Assembly: GCF_020523625.1 (NCBI RefSeq)
Contig: NZ_JAJAQH010000006.1
Span: 1,178,001-1,242,000, forward strand
From: Methylovorus menthalis
Lineage (GTDB): Bacteria > Pseudomonadota > Gammaproteobacteria > Burkholderiales > Methylophilaceae
Direction: 5' to 3'
DNA: 64,000 nucleotides
How positions within the stretch are numbered: the first letter of the stretch is position 1; every line of letters begins with the position of its first letter. This document shows, piece by piece, positions 49,379 through 57,989 of this stretch. The notes below the pieces were generated by a model, which saw only the letters and a list, made by a program, of their open reading frames with translations, had not been told where the DNA came from and did no database searches. The position numbers and the translations under genes were made by a program.

Positions 49379-50401
49379 TCAGCGCTTTGTCTGGTACCAA
49401 CCCTGACTGCGATTCACCAGTTGCACGATGAGCAGCATGACGGGCACCTCGATCAGCACACCAACCACAGTAGCCAGCGCCGCGCCGGAATGAAAACCGA
49501 ACAGACTGATGGCGGTGGCCACGGCCAGCTCGAAAAAATTGCTGGCGCCAATGAGGGAAGAAGGTCCGGCAATCGCATGCGACTCGCCCACTTGCCGATT
49601 CAGCCAGTAAGCCAGCCCAAAATTGAAGAAGACCTGCACCAGAATCGGCACCGCGAGCAGCAGGATCACCAGCGGCTGCGTCATGATCGCCTGCCCCTGA
49701 AACGCAAACAGCAGCACCAGCATGAGCAGCAATGCCAGCATGGACCATGGCCCGGTTTTCTCCAGCACGGCATTGAGGCGGGGCGTGCCTTGTTGCAGCA
49801 GATGTTTGCGCCAGCCCTGGGCGATGATCACGGGGATCACGATGTAAAACAGCACCGACACCATCAGGGTGGTCCACGGCACATGAATGGACGATAACCC
49901 CAGCAACAGCGCCACGATGGGCGCAAAGGCGATGACCATGATGCTGTCATTGAGCGCCACCTGCGAAAGCGTAAACAGCGGATTGCCATTCACCAGTCGG
50001 CTCCAGACAAACACCATGGCGGTACAGGGTGCGGCGGCCAGCAGAATCAGCCCGGCGACATAACTATCCAGCTGCTCTGCCGGTAAATACGAGGAAAATA
50101 CCTGATGGATGAACAGCCATGCCAGTAACGCCATGGAAAAAGGCTTGACCGCCCAGTTGATGAAAAGCGTGACGGAGATGCCTTTCCAGTGCGATTTCAC
50201 TTCGCTCAAGGAACGAAAATCCACTTTCATGAGCATGGGAATGATCATGACCCAGATCAGCAGGCCCACCAGCAGATTGATCCCCGCCCACTCCAGGCCA
50301 GCAACGGCTTCAAACCACGCGGGCAGCCATTGCCCGAGCATGACGCCGACCACAATGCACAAGCCCACCCATAGCGAAAGATAGCGCTCGAATATATTCA
50401 C
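49379..50401 (-). CDS. acr3: ACR3-family arsenite efflux permease
   Basis: The 340-residue protein has ten membrane helices and the Acr3 signature: the conserved Cys in LLAAAPCTAMVFVWS (about residue 129) and the Glu in VGVLIEVPVML. It expels arsenite as an As(OH)3/proton exchanger. No ArsA ATPase gene is present, as expected for Acr3. Its start overlaps the arsC stop by 4 bases. It is the last gene of the operon arsR-arsI-arsC-acr3. Confidence 0.95.
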   Translation of the reverse strand: MNIFERYLSLWVGLCIVVGVMLGQWLPAWFEAVAGLEWAGINLLVGLLIWVMIIPMLMKVDFRSLSEVKSHWKGISVTLFINWAVKPFSMALLAWLFIHQVFSSYLPAEQLDSYVAGLILLAAAPCTAMVFVWSRLVNGNPLFTLSQVALNDSIMVIAFAPIVALLLGLSSIHVPWTTLMVSVLFYIVIPVIIAQGWRKHLLQQGTPRLNAVLEKTGPWSMLALLLMLVLLFAFQGQAIMTQPLVILLLAVPILVQVFFNFGLAYWLNRQVGESHAIAGPSSLIGASNFFELAVATAISLFGFHSGAALATVVGVLIEVPVMLLIVQLVNRSQGWYQTKR

Positions 50402-50910
50402 AACGCCTGTTCCTGTTGTGTTTGCACTATCGCTTGCATGTGCTGCCGAATGGCATCAGGGTCCAGCTGGTTCAGGGGTAAAGCCATCAGCTGGGCAACG
50501 CAGCCTTCTATCTGCTGAAAAATGCGCTTAAACGCAGCACGCTTTTCATCATCCGTGCCCTGCACGGCCGCCGGATCTTCAAATCCCCAGTGCGCGGCGA
50601 TGGGCTTACCGGGCCATACCGGGCAAAGCTCGCCTGCGGCGTTGTCACATACGGTAATGATGAAGTCCATCTGCGGCGCATCCGCCTGGGCAAACTCATC
50701 CCAGCTCTTGCTGCGCAAGGCGCTGGTGTCATAGCCTATCGCGGCCACTTGCTCGATGGCATACGGGTTCACCTTGCCATTGGGGTGGCTGCCCGCGCTG
50801 TAAGCCTTGAAGCGGCCCTGCCCCAGCATATTGAACAAAGCTTCCGCCATAATGCTGCGGGCGGAGTTTCCCGTGCATAAAATCAGTACCTTAACCACGT
50901 TCTCGCTCAT
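50398..50910 (-). CDS. arsC: Arsenate reductase (low-molecular-weight phosphatase type)
   Basis: The 170-residue protein has the P-loop C12-x5-R18 in LCTGNSARSIMAE and two further cysteines, Cys88 and Cys96 (TVCDNAAGELCPVW). These allow the disulfide relay typical of thioredoxin-coupled ArsC. It reduces arsenate to arsenite for export by Acr3. Thioredoxin reductase is encoded elsewhere in this window. The C-terminal about 30 residues extend beyond the usual length. Confidence 0.95.
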   Translation of the reverse strand: MSENVVKVLILCTGNSARSIMAEALFNMLGQGRFKAYSAGSHPNGKVNPYAIEQVAAIGYDTSALRSKSWDEFAQADAPQMDFIITVCDNAAGELCPVWPGKPIAAHWGFEDPAAVQGTDDEKRAAFKRIFQQIEGCVAQLMALPLNQLDPDAIRQHMQAIVQTQQEQAL

Positions 50911-50929
50911 GTTTGTGCCGTCCAGATAA

Positions 50930-51415
50930 TCAGCAACAGCCGGGTTTGGCGTCTGCCGGTTTTGTTGCTTTGCCTATCATGGTGATCGGCACACAGCACT
51001 CACCTTGCGCAGCAGGCTCCGCCGCCGACGCACCAAACACGGGGATGGCTTCCAGCGTGTGATAGGTTTCCCATGGCACACCCTGGGGATCGGTAACCCA
51101 GTATTTGTCGGACTTGGCATAACAACAGGCCGCGCCCAGTTCAGGCTTCACCTGCGCTGCTGTCTGCTGCTCTATCGCCTGCAGGCGAGTGTGCATCTCC
51201 GTCAGTTCACCTTCGTTTTCGACTTGTATGCCCAGATGATTCAGGCCAGCGGGCGCGTTGCGCATGGAGATGGCAAAGTTGATGCGAGGATCATCCAGCA
51301 TCCACTTGGCGTAATCGGGCTTGAGCACCGCCGGAGCCGCGTTGAACAGCGCCGAATAAAACTGGATATTGGCGTCAAGGTCGTCCACCGCAATATGGAT
51401 ATGCATGCGTTTCAT
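50930..51415 (-). CDS. arsI: ArsI/CadI-like VOC-family dioxygenase
   Basis: With ATG 51415 (AAGGAG upstream) the protein is 161 residues. It has the ArsI hallmark vicinal cysteines Cys97-Cys98 in GAACCYAKSDKYWVTDP, metal-ligand candidates His5 (or His7), His60 and Glu116, and a Cys-rich tail with two more CC pairs. ArsI enzymes use Fe2+ and O2 to split the C-As bond of trivalent organoarsenicals such as methylarsenite. CadI-annotated homologues without proven activity also exist. Its place between arsR and arsC supports the arsenic role. Confidence 0.87.
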   Translation of the reverse strand: MKRMHIHIAVDDLDANIQFYSALFNAAPAVLKPDYAKWMLDDPRINFAISMRNAPAGLNHLGIQVENEGELTEMHTRLQAIEQQTAAQVKPELGAACCYAKSDKYWVTDPQGVPWETYHTLEAIPVFGASAAEPAAQGECCVPITMIGKATKPADAKPGCC

Positions 51416-51417
51416 GG

Positions 51418-51741
51418 TTAAGCTCCTTTGCTTGCGCAATCGAGTGAGATGCAGGCGGTTCCGCCGCAACAGTTTTCAGTGAGGAATGCCAGCAGATCAT
51501 TCATGCGGGCAAAGTTGGCCGAGTAAATGACAAAGCGCCCTTCTGTCCTGGCGCTCACCAGCTCGGCATGCGCCAGCTCCTTGAGGTGGAACGACAGCGA
51601 TGAGGGCGGGATAGAAGCGAGTTCGCTGATCTTGCCAGCCGCCAGCCCCTCTGGCCCGGCCTGAACCAGCAGACGAAATACCCCCAGGCGCGATTCCTGG
51701 GCCAATGCTGCGAGTGCTTTTACTGCTGATGTATTTTCCAT
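51418..51741 (-). CDS. arsR: ArsR-family arsenite-responsive repressor
   Basis: The 107-residue winged-helix protein has the recognition helix PPSSLSFHLKEL (about 45-56). The metalloid-binding cysteines are at the C terminus: Cys91-Cys92, Cys97 and Cys102, the arrangement of the Acidithiobacillus-type ArsR rather than the ELCVCDL type in helix 3. It should repress its own operon and release DNA on As(III) binding. The start codon lies 6 bases after a -10 box, so the message is likely leaderless. Confidence 0.93.
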   Translation of the reverse strand: MENTSAVKALAALAQESRLGVFRLLVQAGPEGLAAGKISELASIPPSSLSFHLKELAHAELVSARTEGRFVIYSANFARMNDLLAFLTENCCGGTACISLDCASKGA

Positions 51742-51775
51742 ATTTCTATAATAGTCGAAATATGGAAATGGTCAA
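51735..51775 (-). promoter_or_regulatory. ars operon promoter with ArsR operator over the start codon
   Basis: On the minus strand TTGACC (51775-51770), 16 bases, then TATTAT (51753-51748), then 6 bases and ATG of arsR. A perfect 12-bp inverted repeat (51735-51746 with 51757-51768, 10-base spacer) spans the -10 box and the start codon. It is the obvious ArsR operator. Confidence 0.85.
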
Positions 51776-51776
51776 C

Positions 51777-51804
51777 CTGTTTTTCTTAATCTGTTTTTCT
51801 TAAT
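51777..51804. repeat. 14-bp perfect tandem duplication
   Basis: CTGTTTTTCTTAAT occurs twice head to tail (51777-51790 and 51791-51804), just upstream of the ars -35 box. Confidence 0.95.
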
Positions 51805-51977
51805 AGGCGAAGCTGATATTGCGAGCCTGAGTCATCGAACTTGTGTTTGCCCATTTGTCGCTGCGCGCCATGCAGCCCCGCACCCACACATCAGAAAATT
51901 CAATGATAAGAAGCGGAGTGCAGGCAGGGAGGCAACGCGCTAGATTGCCGCTCATCCTTTTGATTGAGCGTAAAATT

Positions 51978-53060
51978 ATGTGCAGTTTCTTAACAAGTGC
52001 GCCCTACCCCATGCCCTTGACTGATCCCCGTTGGCAACAGATTCAGCAGCGTAACCCGGCGGCCGAGGGCTGCTTTTTGTATGGCGTTCGGACCACAGGC
52101 ATCTATTGCCGCCCGACCTGTGGCGCGCGCACGCCCAAGCCGGAGAATGTGCAGTATTTCCGCTCGGCGGCGGAGGCCGAGCATGCGGGGTTTCGCGCAT
52201 GCAAACGCTGCAAGCCAGCCCTGGCAACTGCAGATGCTCAAGCACCTCATGTTGAAAGCATTACCCAGGCATGCCGCCACATTGAGCAGGCAGAGCACGT
52301 GCCCAGCCTGCAGGCTTTGGCAGAGATGGCCGGGCTCAGTGTTTCGCATTTTCATCGCCTTTTCAAAGCGGCCACTGGACTGACCCCCAAGGCGTATGCC
52401 ATGGCACACCGCAGCCAGCAGCTACGGGAGCATCTGCAAGCCAGCCGCAGCGTCACTGATGCCATGTTGGAGGCAGGCTTTAACAGCAGCAGCCGTTTTT
52501 ATACGCAATCTGGCCGCCTGCTGGGTATGACGCCCACGCGCTACCAGCAAGGCGGGCGCGGCATGCTGATTCGTGCGGGAATATCGCCATGCAGCCTGGG
52601 CACCTTGCTGGTCGCCGCCAGCGAGCGCGGCGTGTGCGCCATTGCCATGGGCGATGATGCCGCCAAGCTGCTGCAGGAATTACATGCCCGATTCCCCCAT
52701 GCCAAGATCGTGGAACAGGATGCGGTGCTGGAACAGCAGCTGGCATCGGTATTGCGCTTTATCGAGACGCCGGCGCTTGGCCTGGATTTACCGCTGGATA
52801 TCCAGGGCACGGCCTTTCAGCAGCGGGTGTGGCAGGCCTTGCGGGATATTCCTCGCGGCAGCACCATCAGCTACCGCCAGCTCGCCGAGCGCATAGGCAA
52901 ACCCAAGGCTATCCGCGCGGTGGCAAGCGCCTGCGCGGCCAATAGGCTGGCAATGGCGATCCCATGTCACCGGGTAGTGGGCAGCGATGGCCGTTTAACA
53001 GGCTATCGCTGGGGAATTGCGCGCAAGCAGGAATTATTGAAGCGCGAAGCCAGTCAATGA
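51978..53060 (+). CDS. ada: Bifunctional Ada: transcriptional activator and O6-methylguanine/phosphotriester methyltransferase
   Basis: From ATG 51978 the protein is 360 residues, close to E. coli Ada (354). The N-terminal zinc domain has Cys44, Cys48, Cys75 and Cys78; Cys44 would accept methyl from phosphotriesters. An AraC-type HTH pair follows (about 95-190), then the O6-MGMT domain with Cys330 in AIPCHRVVG. It repairs methylation damage and activates its own regulon. A start at 52011 is also possible; earlier in-frame ATGs add a non-conserved extension. A methylotroph would meet methylating stress, but that link is inference. Confidence 0.94.
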   Translation: MCSFLTSAPYPMPLTDPRWQQIQQRNPAAEGCFLYGVRTTGIYCRPTCGARTPKPENVQYFRSAAEAEHAGFRACKRCKPALATADAQAPHVESITQACRHIEQAEHVPSLQALAEMAGLSVSHFHRLFKAATGLTPKAYAMAHRSQQLREHLQASRSVTDAMLEAGFNSSSRFYTQSGRLLGMTPTRYQQGGRGMLIRAGISPCSLGTLLVAASERGVCAIAMGDDAAKLLQELHARFPHAKIVEQDAVLEQQLASVLRFIETPALGLDLPLDIQGTAFQQRVWQALRDIPRGSTISYRQLAERIGKPKAIRAVASACAANRLAMAIPCHRVVGSDGRLTGYRWGIARKQELLKREASQ

Positions 53061-53174
53061 AGAGGTGCCCATGTCATACGCCTGTCGACTTCGCGGGTAT
53101 ACACTGGAGCCCTCACCCTTAACACACCGCCATGGCTGCCAGCACCATGGCCTTATCACCGGAGCCACTTAGCC

Positions 53175-54683
53175 ATGTTTGAATCCGCCGAAATTGGCCA
53201 CAAGATAGACCGGGAGGAATACAAGAAACGCCTGCCAGCATTGCGCGAAGCCCTGCTCGATGCGCAATACGATATGCTGCAAAGCCGCAAATTTCCGGTG
53301 ATCGTGCTGATCGGTGGCGTCAATGGCGGTGGCAAGGGAGAAACCGCCAATATCCTCAACGAATGGTTTGATCCGCGGCACATCAATACCTTTGCCTTTG
53401 GCCCGGCCACCAGTGAGGAAAGCCAGCGTCCGCCCATGTGGCGTTTCTGGCAATCGCTGCCACCCCAGGGCGAAATCGGCATTCTGTTTGGCTCCTGGTA
53501 TAACGACCCCATCACGGACAAATCCCACGGCAAGATCAAGAAAAATGCGCTGGATAAAGCAATAGAGGACATCGTGCGGCTGGAGCGCATGCTAACCGAT
53601 GAAGGCACCTTGCTGATCAAGCTGTGGTTTCACTTGAGCAAGGACCAACAGAAAACCCGCATCAAAAGCCTGCAAAAAGACCCAGCCACGCGCTGGCGCA
53701 TTACCGACCAGGATATGGCCGAGCTGAAACTCTACGACAAGATCAAGAATGTCAGCGGTCATGTCATCCGCGAAACCAGCACCGCGTTTGCCCCATGGGT
53801 GATTGTGGAAGGCTATGACGCCAATTATCGCAATCTGACGGCGGGCCAGGTAATCCTCGAGGCCATACGCAACCGGCTGGATAACAAGCCGCGTCCGCCC
53901 AGCGCACTGGCGGCGCCTTTCATGCCGCCATTGGACCAGTTACGCATAGTTGACACCCTGAATCTTGATCAGTCACTGGGCAAGGAAGAATACAGTCTGC
54001 AACTGGAGAAAACCCAGGGCAAACTGAACCAGCTGACCCGCCACCCCGCCTTCAGAAAACTCTCGGTTGTGATTGTGTTTGAAGGCGTGGATGCCGCAGG
54101 CAAGGGCGGCAGCATACGGCGCATCACACAGGCGCTGGACGCCCGCAGCTACAACGTGGTGCCGATTGCCGCGCCCACGGAAGAAGAGCGCCAGCATCCC
54201 TACCTGTGGCGTTTCTGGCGGCATCTGCCTCGCCGCAGGCGCATCACCATTTTTGATCGCAGCTGGTATGGCCGGGTATTGGTGGAACGCGTGGAAGGCT
54301 TGTGCGCCGATGCCGACTGGCAACGCGCATATGCCGAGATCAATGACTTTGAAGAGCAGATCGCCGAACACAACACCCTGGTGGTGAAATTCTGGCTGCA
54401 GATCAGTCCGGAAGAGCAGCTGGCCCGGTTTGAAGCACGAGAAAAAACCGCCTTCAAACGTTTCAAGATCACCGAAGAAGACTGGCGCAACCGCAGCAAA
54501 TGGGATGCTTACCAGGACGCCGTGTGCGACATGATAGACCGCACCAGCACCGGCCAGGCACCGTGGACATTGATCGAGGCAAATGACAAATATTTTGCGC
54601 GCATCAAGATACTGAAAACGCTGTGCGCGCGTCTGGAAGAGGCGCTGGAACAACAGGAAAAGCTGGAAGGCAACAAAACGTAA
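53175..54683 (+). CDS. Two-domain PPK2 (polyphosphate:AMP phosphotransferase type)
   Basis: The 502-residue protein contains two fused PPK2 domains. The N-terminal domain has the P-loop GGVNGGGKGE (about 47-56). The C-terminal domain has GVDAAGKGG (about 304-312) and the lid FDRSWYGRVLVERVEG. In the N-terminal copy FGSWYNDPI replaces FDRSWY, suggesting loss of catalysis there, as known for class II PPK2. Such enzymes phosphorylate AMP to ADP with polyphosphate. It stands alone on the plus strand. Confidence 0.92.
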   Translation: MFESAEIGHKIDREEYKKRLPALREALLDAQYDMLQSRKFPVIVLIGGVNGGGKGETANILNEWFDPRHINTFAFGPATSEESQRPPMWRFWQSLPPQGEIGILFGSWYNDPITDKSHGKIKKNALDKAIEDIVRLERMLTDEGTLLIKLWFHLSKDQQKTRIKSLQKDPATRWRITDQDMAELKLYDKIKNVSGHVIRETSTAFAPWVIVEGYDANYRNLTAGQVILEAIRNRLDNKPRPPSALAAPFMPPLDQLRIVDTLNLDQSLGKEEYSLQLEKTQGKLNQLTRHPAFRKLSVVIVFEGVDAAGKGGSIRRITQALDARSYNVVPIAAPTEEERQHPYLWRFWRHLPRRRRITIFDRSWYGRVLVERVEGLCADADWQRAYAEINDFEEQIAEHNTLVVKFWLQISPEEQLARFEAREKTAFKRFKITEEDWRNRSKWDAYQDAVCDMIDRTSTGQAPWTLIEANDKYFARIKILKTLCARLEEALEQQEKLEGNKT

Positions 54684-54743
54684 AGGCTGAACGTGACTAA
54701 ACCCGGCTCGTATTCTCTAGCCGGCATCGCCCTCAGAGAAAAG

Positions 54744-55397
54744 CTAACTCAGCACAATATGCTCAAGCGCTTCGGGATCGCCTATCCAGAAGTAATAAAA
54801 CTCGCGCACCACCACCAGAAACAGACGCCGGGTTTCTTTCATGTCAAACAGCGGCAAGGTATTGTCCACCGCCAGACGATAAAGCTTGGCATCTTGCGCG
54901 GGGGCATCGCGCAGCCTCACCAGCAGCAGCTTCACCAGCTTGATACGGGTTTCCACCACCTCTAGCTCCGCGCCCTCTTGGCGCAAGGCATGGCGGTAGG
55001 CCTTGAGCGGCCAGTTTTCAGCGGTGCTGAACTGAGTTTGATCGAGGCTATCCCACAAGGCTTGCAGGTTTTGGGACAGCGGCTGCCAGGCCACGGCAGG
55101 CGGCGCAAAGCCCGCATCGGCATTCATGGCCGCCACCGCCTTGATATCCTGAATCCAGAAAGGGAAGTATTCACGCGCCACTGCCAGCAGCAAAGGCCAC
55201 TCGGCTCGCGGCAGTTGTTCCAGATGCTTTTCCACAACATCGCGGTAGATGGCGCTATCGGCTGCCTGATTCGCCAGATCGACCGCCAGCGCCTGTAAAA
55301 AACGTTCGCGATGCTGCAGGGTCGCGGCATCAGCGCCTTTGGCTTTCAACAAATTGAGGTAGGCTTGACGGGCCTCTTGCTCACGACTATTGCTCAT
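54744..55397 (-). CDS. Conserved hypothetical protein with internal duplication
   Basis: From ATG 55397 the protein is 217 residues; a longer frame to 55496 adds a non-conserved Ser/Cys-rich stretch. It is mainly helical with no signal peptide. An internal repeat is visible: residues about 51-84 (YRDVVEKHL to REYFPFWIQD) resemble about 173-207 (YRLAVDNTL to REFYYFWIGD). I do not recognise the family. It converges on the PPK2 gene. No clear ribosome-binding site is seen at 55397. Confidence 0.7.
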   Translation of the reverse strand: MSNSREQEARQAYLNLLKAKGADAATLQHRERFLQALAVDLANQAADSAIYRDVVEKHLEQLPRAEWPLLLAVAREYFPFWIQDIKAVAAMNADAGFAPPAVAWQPLSQNLQALWDSLDQTQFSTAENWPLKAYRHALRQEGAELEVVETRIKLVKLLLVRLRDAPAQDAKLYRLAVDNTLPLFDMKETRRLFLVVVREFYYFWIGDPEALEHIVLS

Positions 55398-55726
55398 ACA
55401 TGTACTTGAAATGGAAAGCCTGAATTCTGACGAATCACTATAACTGATAAGGGCGGAAGAATGAAAGGTGCATGCACATGCGCTGGACATCAACACGCTT
55501 TACGCACCACGGCTCTTTAAAAGCGGGGCGGTCAGCCCCATCTTTAATTTGCTTTTCAGGGCATGGTCTCCGTGCAAAAATGGGCAGGGCCGCCATTCAG
55601 CATGCATATCACCATGCCACTGGCGTGCATAAAGCCTTGTTCACTGTAAAAATAGTGAAGTTAGAAAAATAGTGAAGTTAGAAAAATAGTCAACTTAGAA
55701 AAATAACCAACCTAAAAGTCCTGACC
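55398..55726. other. Intergenic region with a short tandem repeat
   Basis: No convincing gene is seen. Weak frames on the plus strand (55472-55672) lack conserved character. The region probably holds the promoter of the DUF3301-gluQ unit and includes the 17-bp repeats at 55651-55718. Confidence 0.5.
55651..55718. repeat. 17-bp tandem repeat, four copies
   Basis: AATAGTGAAGTTAGAAA occurs twice exactly (55651-55667, 55668-55684), once with two changes (55685-55701) and once strongly changed (55702-55718). It sits directly before the GTG start at 55727 and replaces a normal ribosome-binding site. Confidence 0.95.
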
Positions 55727-56038
55727 GTGGAAATTTTATTGATCGTTATTCTGCTCGCCAGCGCCTGGTTCTGGCTGGACAGCATTGGCAGCCGCGAGGC
55801 TGCCATCCAGCATGGCAGCGCCCTGGTGGAACGCACCAACCTGCAATTGCTGGATGAATCCGTGGCCTGCACACGCATACGCGTGGGCCGCAACAGTCGT
55901 GGCCGTGTGCAATTGCTGCGGACTTATGAGTTTGATGTGAGCGCCCATGGCAGTGACCGCATGGCCTGCCAGCTGCAGATGCTGGGGCGCCAGCTGCATT
56001 CCTGGCATATTCCGCCCTATCTGCAGGCGGTGCATTAG
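55727..56038 (+). CDS. DUF3301 protein
   Basis: The 103-residue protein starts at GTG 55727. It has an N-terminal hydrophobic segment (MEILLIVILLASAWFWLDS) that should anchor it in the membrane. The DUF3301 core follows: REAAIQHG, LLDESVACTRIRVGRNSRGR, RTYEFDVS. The family is found next to gluQ and related genes in beta- and gammaproteobacteria, function unknown. It ends 12 bases before gluQ. Confidence 0.88.
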   Translation: MEILLIVILLASAWFWLDSIGSREAAIQHGSALVERTNLQLLDESVACTRIRVGRNSRGRVQLLRTYEFDVSAHGSDRMACQLQMLGRQLHSWHIPPYLQAVH

Positions 56039-56050
56039 GTCATTATCCGC

Positions 56051-56944
56051 ATGCCCTATCGTGGCCGTTTTGCCCCCTCACCTACCGGGCCCTTGCATTT
56101 CGGCTCGCTGATCGCCGCCACCGCAAGCTACCTGCAGGCGCATGCCATGCAAGGCGAATGGCTGGTCCGCATGGAAGACCTGGATACCCCACGCACGCTG
56201 CCCGGCGCCGCTGACCATATTCTGCGCACGCTGGAACACTATGGCTTTGAGTGGCATGGCCCGGTGATCTATCAAAGCCAGCGCCAGGAGGCGTATGCAG
56301 CAGCGCTGGCCCAGCTGCAAGAGCAGGGCGCGATCTACGGCTGCGGTTGCTCGCGCAAGGAAATTGCCGACTCGGGGTACCACGGCATTGACGGTCTGGT
56401 CTACCCCGGCACCTGCCGCGATGGGCTGGCACCGGGGAAATCCGCCCGGGCATGGCGCATCCGGGTGGGCGATCAAGCCATCCATTTTGAAGATGAAATT
56501 CAAGGGCCACAGCAGCAACAGCTGGCTGACGACATCGGCGATTTTGTACTGAAACGCGCCGATGGCCTGTTTGCCTACCAGCTCGCCGTGGTGGTGGATG
56601 ACGGCTGGCAAGGTATCACCCATGTGCTGCGCGGCGCCGACCTGCTGGACTCGACGCCCAGGCAGATTTTTTTGCAGCAAGCGCTCCAGCTGCCGCAGCC
56701 CGGCTATGCGCATGTGCCCGTTGCCACCAATGCCGCAGGCGAAAAACTCAGCAAACAGACATTAGCCCCCGCGCTGGAATGGCAGCATGCCAGCGAACAA
56801 CTCTGGCAGGTATTGCAGTTTTTGCAGCAATCCCCGCCGGATAGCTTGCGGCAGGCACCGCTCGCGGAGCTCTGGGCCTGGGCCGGTGAACACTGGCAGC
56901 TGCAGGTTATTCCGAAAACCCGCCATATTCCCTACCCCATCTAG
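56051..56944 (+). CDS. gluQ: Glutamyl-Q tRNA(Asp) synthetase
   Basis: The 297-residue protein is a truncated glutamyl-tRNA synthetase: [14 protein letters not shown] (HIGH region) near the start, zinc ligands Cys98, Cys100, Tyr118 and Cys122, and a KMSKS-like EKLSKQT. It lacks the anticodon-binding domain. It attaches glutamate to the queuosine base of tRNA-Asp. No dksA is adjacent, unlike in E. coli. Confidence 0.95.
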   Translation: MPYRGRFAPSPTGPLHFGSLIAATASYLQAHAMQGEWLVRMEDLDTPRTLPGAADHILRTLEHYGFEWHGPVIYQSQRQEAYAAALAQLQEQGAIYGCGCSRKEIADSGYHGIDGLVYPGTCRDGLAPGKSARAWRIRVGDQAIHFEDEIQGPQQQQLADDIGDFVLKRADGLFAYQLAVVVDDGWQGITHVLRGADLLDSTPRQIFLQQALQLPQPGYAHVPVATNAAGEKLSKQTLAPALEWQHASEQLWQVLQFLQQSPPDSLRQAPLAELWAWAGEHWQLQVIPKTRHIPYPI

Positions 56945-57011
56945 ACCTTGCAGCACTTTGCGCAAGCCTGCTTGCAAAGCACCGGCTTAGCCTCCATGTT
57001 AAAATGAGACC

Positions 57012-57905
57012 ATGAATACACTATCTATCCAGCATCAAGATCTGTTGCATCGCTTCGTTTTCGACAACACCCCGATTCGCGGCAATACCGTGCATCTGGA
57101 CCGTACCCTGCAAAGCGCCTTGCAGCATCAGCAATGCCCGCCTGTGCTGAGAAGCGCCCTGGGCGAGCTGATGGCCGCCAGCGCCTTGCTTTCTGCCACC
57201 CTCAAGATGCAGGGCGGCGCTCTGGTCCTGCAGATTCAGGGGCAAGGCCCGGTAAATCTGCTCGTGGTGGAGTGCACTGCGGAACTTGGGCTGCGCGCCA
57301 CGGCCAAATGGACAGGCGACCTGGAAGGCATGCGCTTTACCGAACTGGTCGGCAATGGTCATTTTGTCATTACCCTGGACCCCAAGGATGGCGGCCAGAC
57401 CTACCAGGGCATTGTGCCGCTGGAAGGCGACAACATCAGCGAAATCCTGCAGAACTACATGCAGCGCTCCGAGCAGATTGCCACGCGCATCTGGCTGTCG
57501 GCCAATGAAAACAGTGCCGCCGGCATGCTGCTGCAAAAGCTGCCAGACCAGCCTGAGCAAGACCTGGACGCCTGGGATCGCATGGGCTTTCTGGCCGATA
57601 CGGTCAAGCCCGAGGAGTTGCTAGGATTATCCGCCGAGCAGATGCTGCAGCGCTTGTTTCATCAGGAAGATGTGCGCCTGTTTGAGCCGCAGGCAGTGAA
57701 TTTCCATTGCAGCTGCTCCCGCACCAGCGTGGGAAACATGCTGAAAATGCTGGGTCCGCAGGAAGTGGCCGAGATACTGGAGGAACAAAGCACCATTGAA
57801 ATACATTGCGATTTCTGTAACGCCGAATACACCTTCGACAAGGTCGACACCGAGCAGCTGTTCAGCCCGGACATTGTTATGCCTGCCACGCAAAGCCGTC
57901 ACTAG
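57012..57905 (+). CDS. hslO: Redox-regulated chaperone Hsp33
   Basis: The 297-residue protein has the Hsp33 N-terminal domain (GQGPVNLLVVECT, then YQGIVPLEGDNISEILQNYMQRSEQ) and the C-terminal zinc switch CSCSR plus CDFC, with four cysteines in the C-x-C and C-x2-C order. Oxidation of these cysteines activates holdase activity during oxidative heat stress. It follows gluQ by 67 bases and is likely transcribed on its own or with it. Confidence 0.96.
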   Translation: MNTLSIQHQDLLHRFVFDNTPIRGNTVHLDRTLQSALQHQQCPPVLRSALGELMAASALLSATLKMQGGALVLQIQGQGPVNLLVVECTAELGLRATAKWTGDLEGMRFTELVGNGHFVITLDPKDGGQTYQGIVPLEGDNISEILQNYMQRSEQIATRIWLSANENSAAGMLLQKLPDQPEQDLDAWDRMGFLADTVKPEELLGLSAEQMLQRLFHQEDVRLFEPQAVNFHCSCSRTSVGNMLKMLGPQEVAEILEEQSTIEIHCDFCNAEYTFDKVDTEQLFSPDIVMPATQSRH

Positions 57906-57989
57906 GCGGCGTGGCCTGGGGCCGAGCGGATCATCAAACTGTCACGAGGGCCGTGCTAATCTGCACGCCCTCTCAGCCTTGGCGTAAGC

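Noticed and set aside
55472-55672. Small plus-strand frame (66 codons) before the tandem repeats
   Set aside because: It has no ribosome-binding site or conserved character, and its end runs into the tandem repeat.
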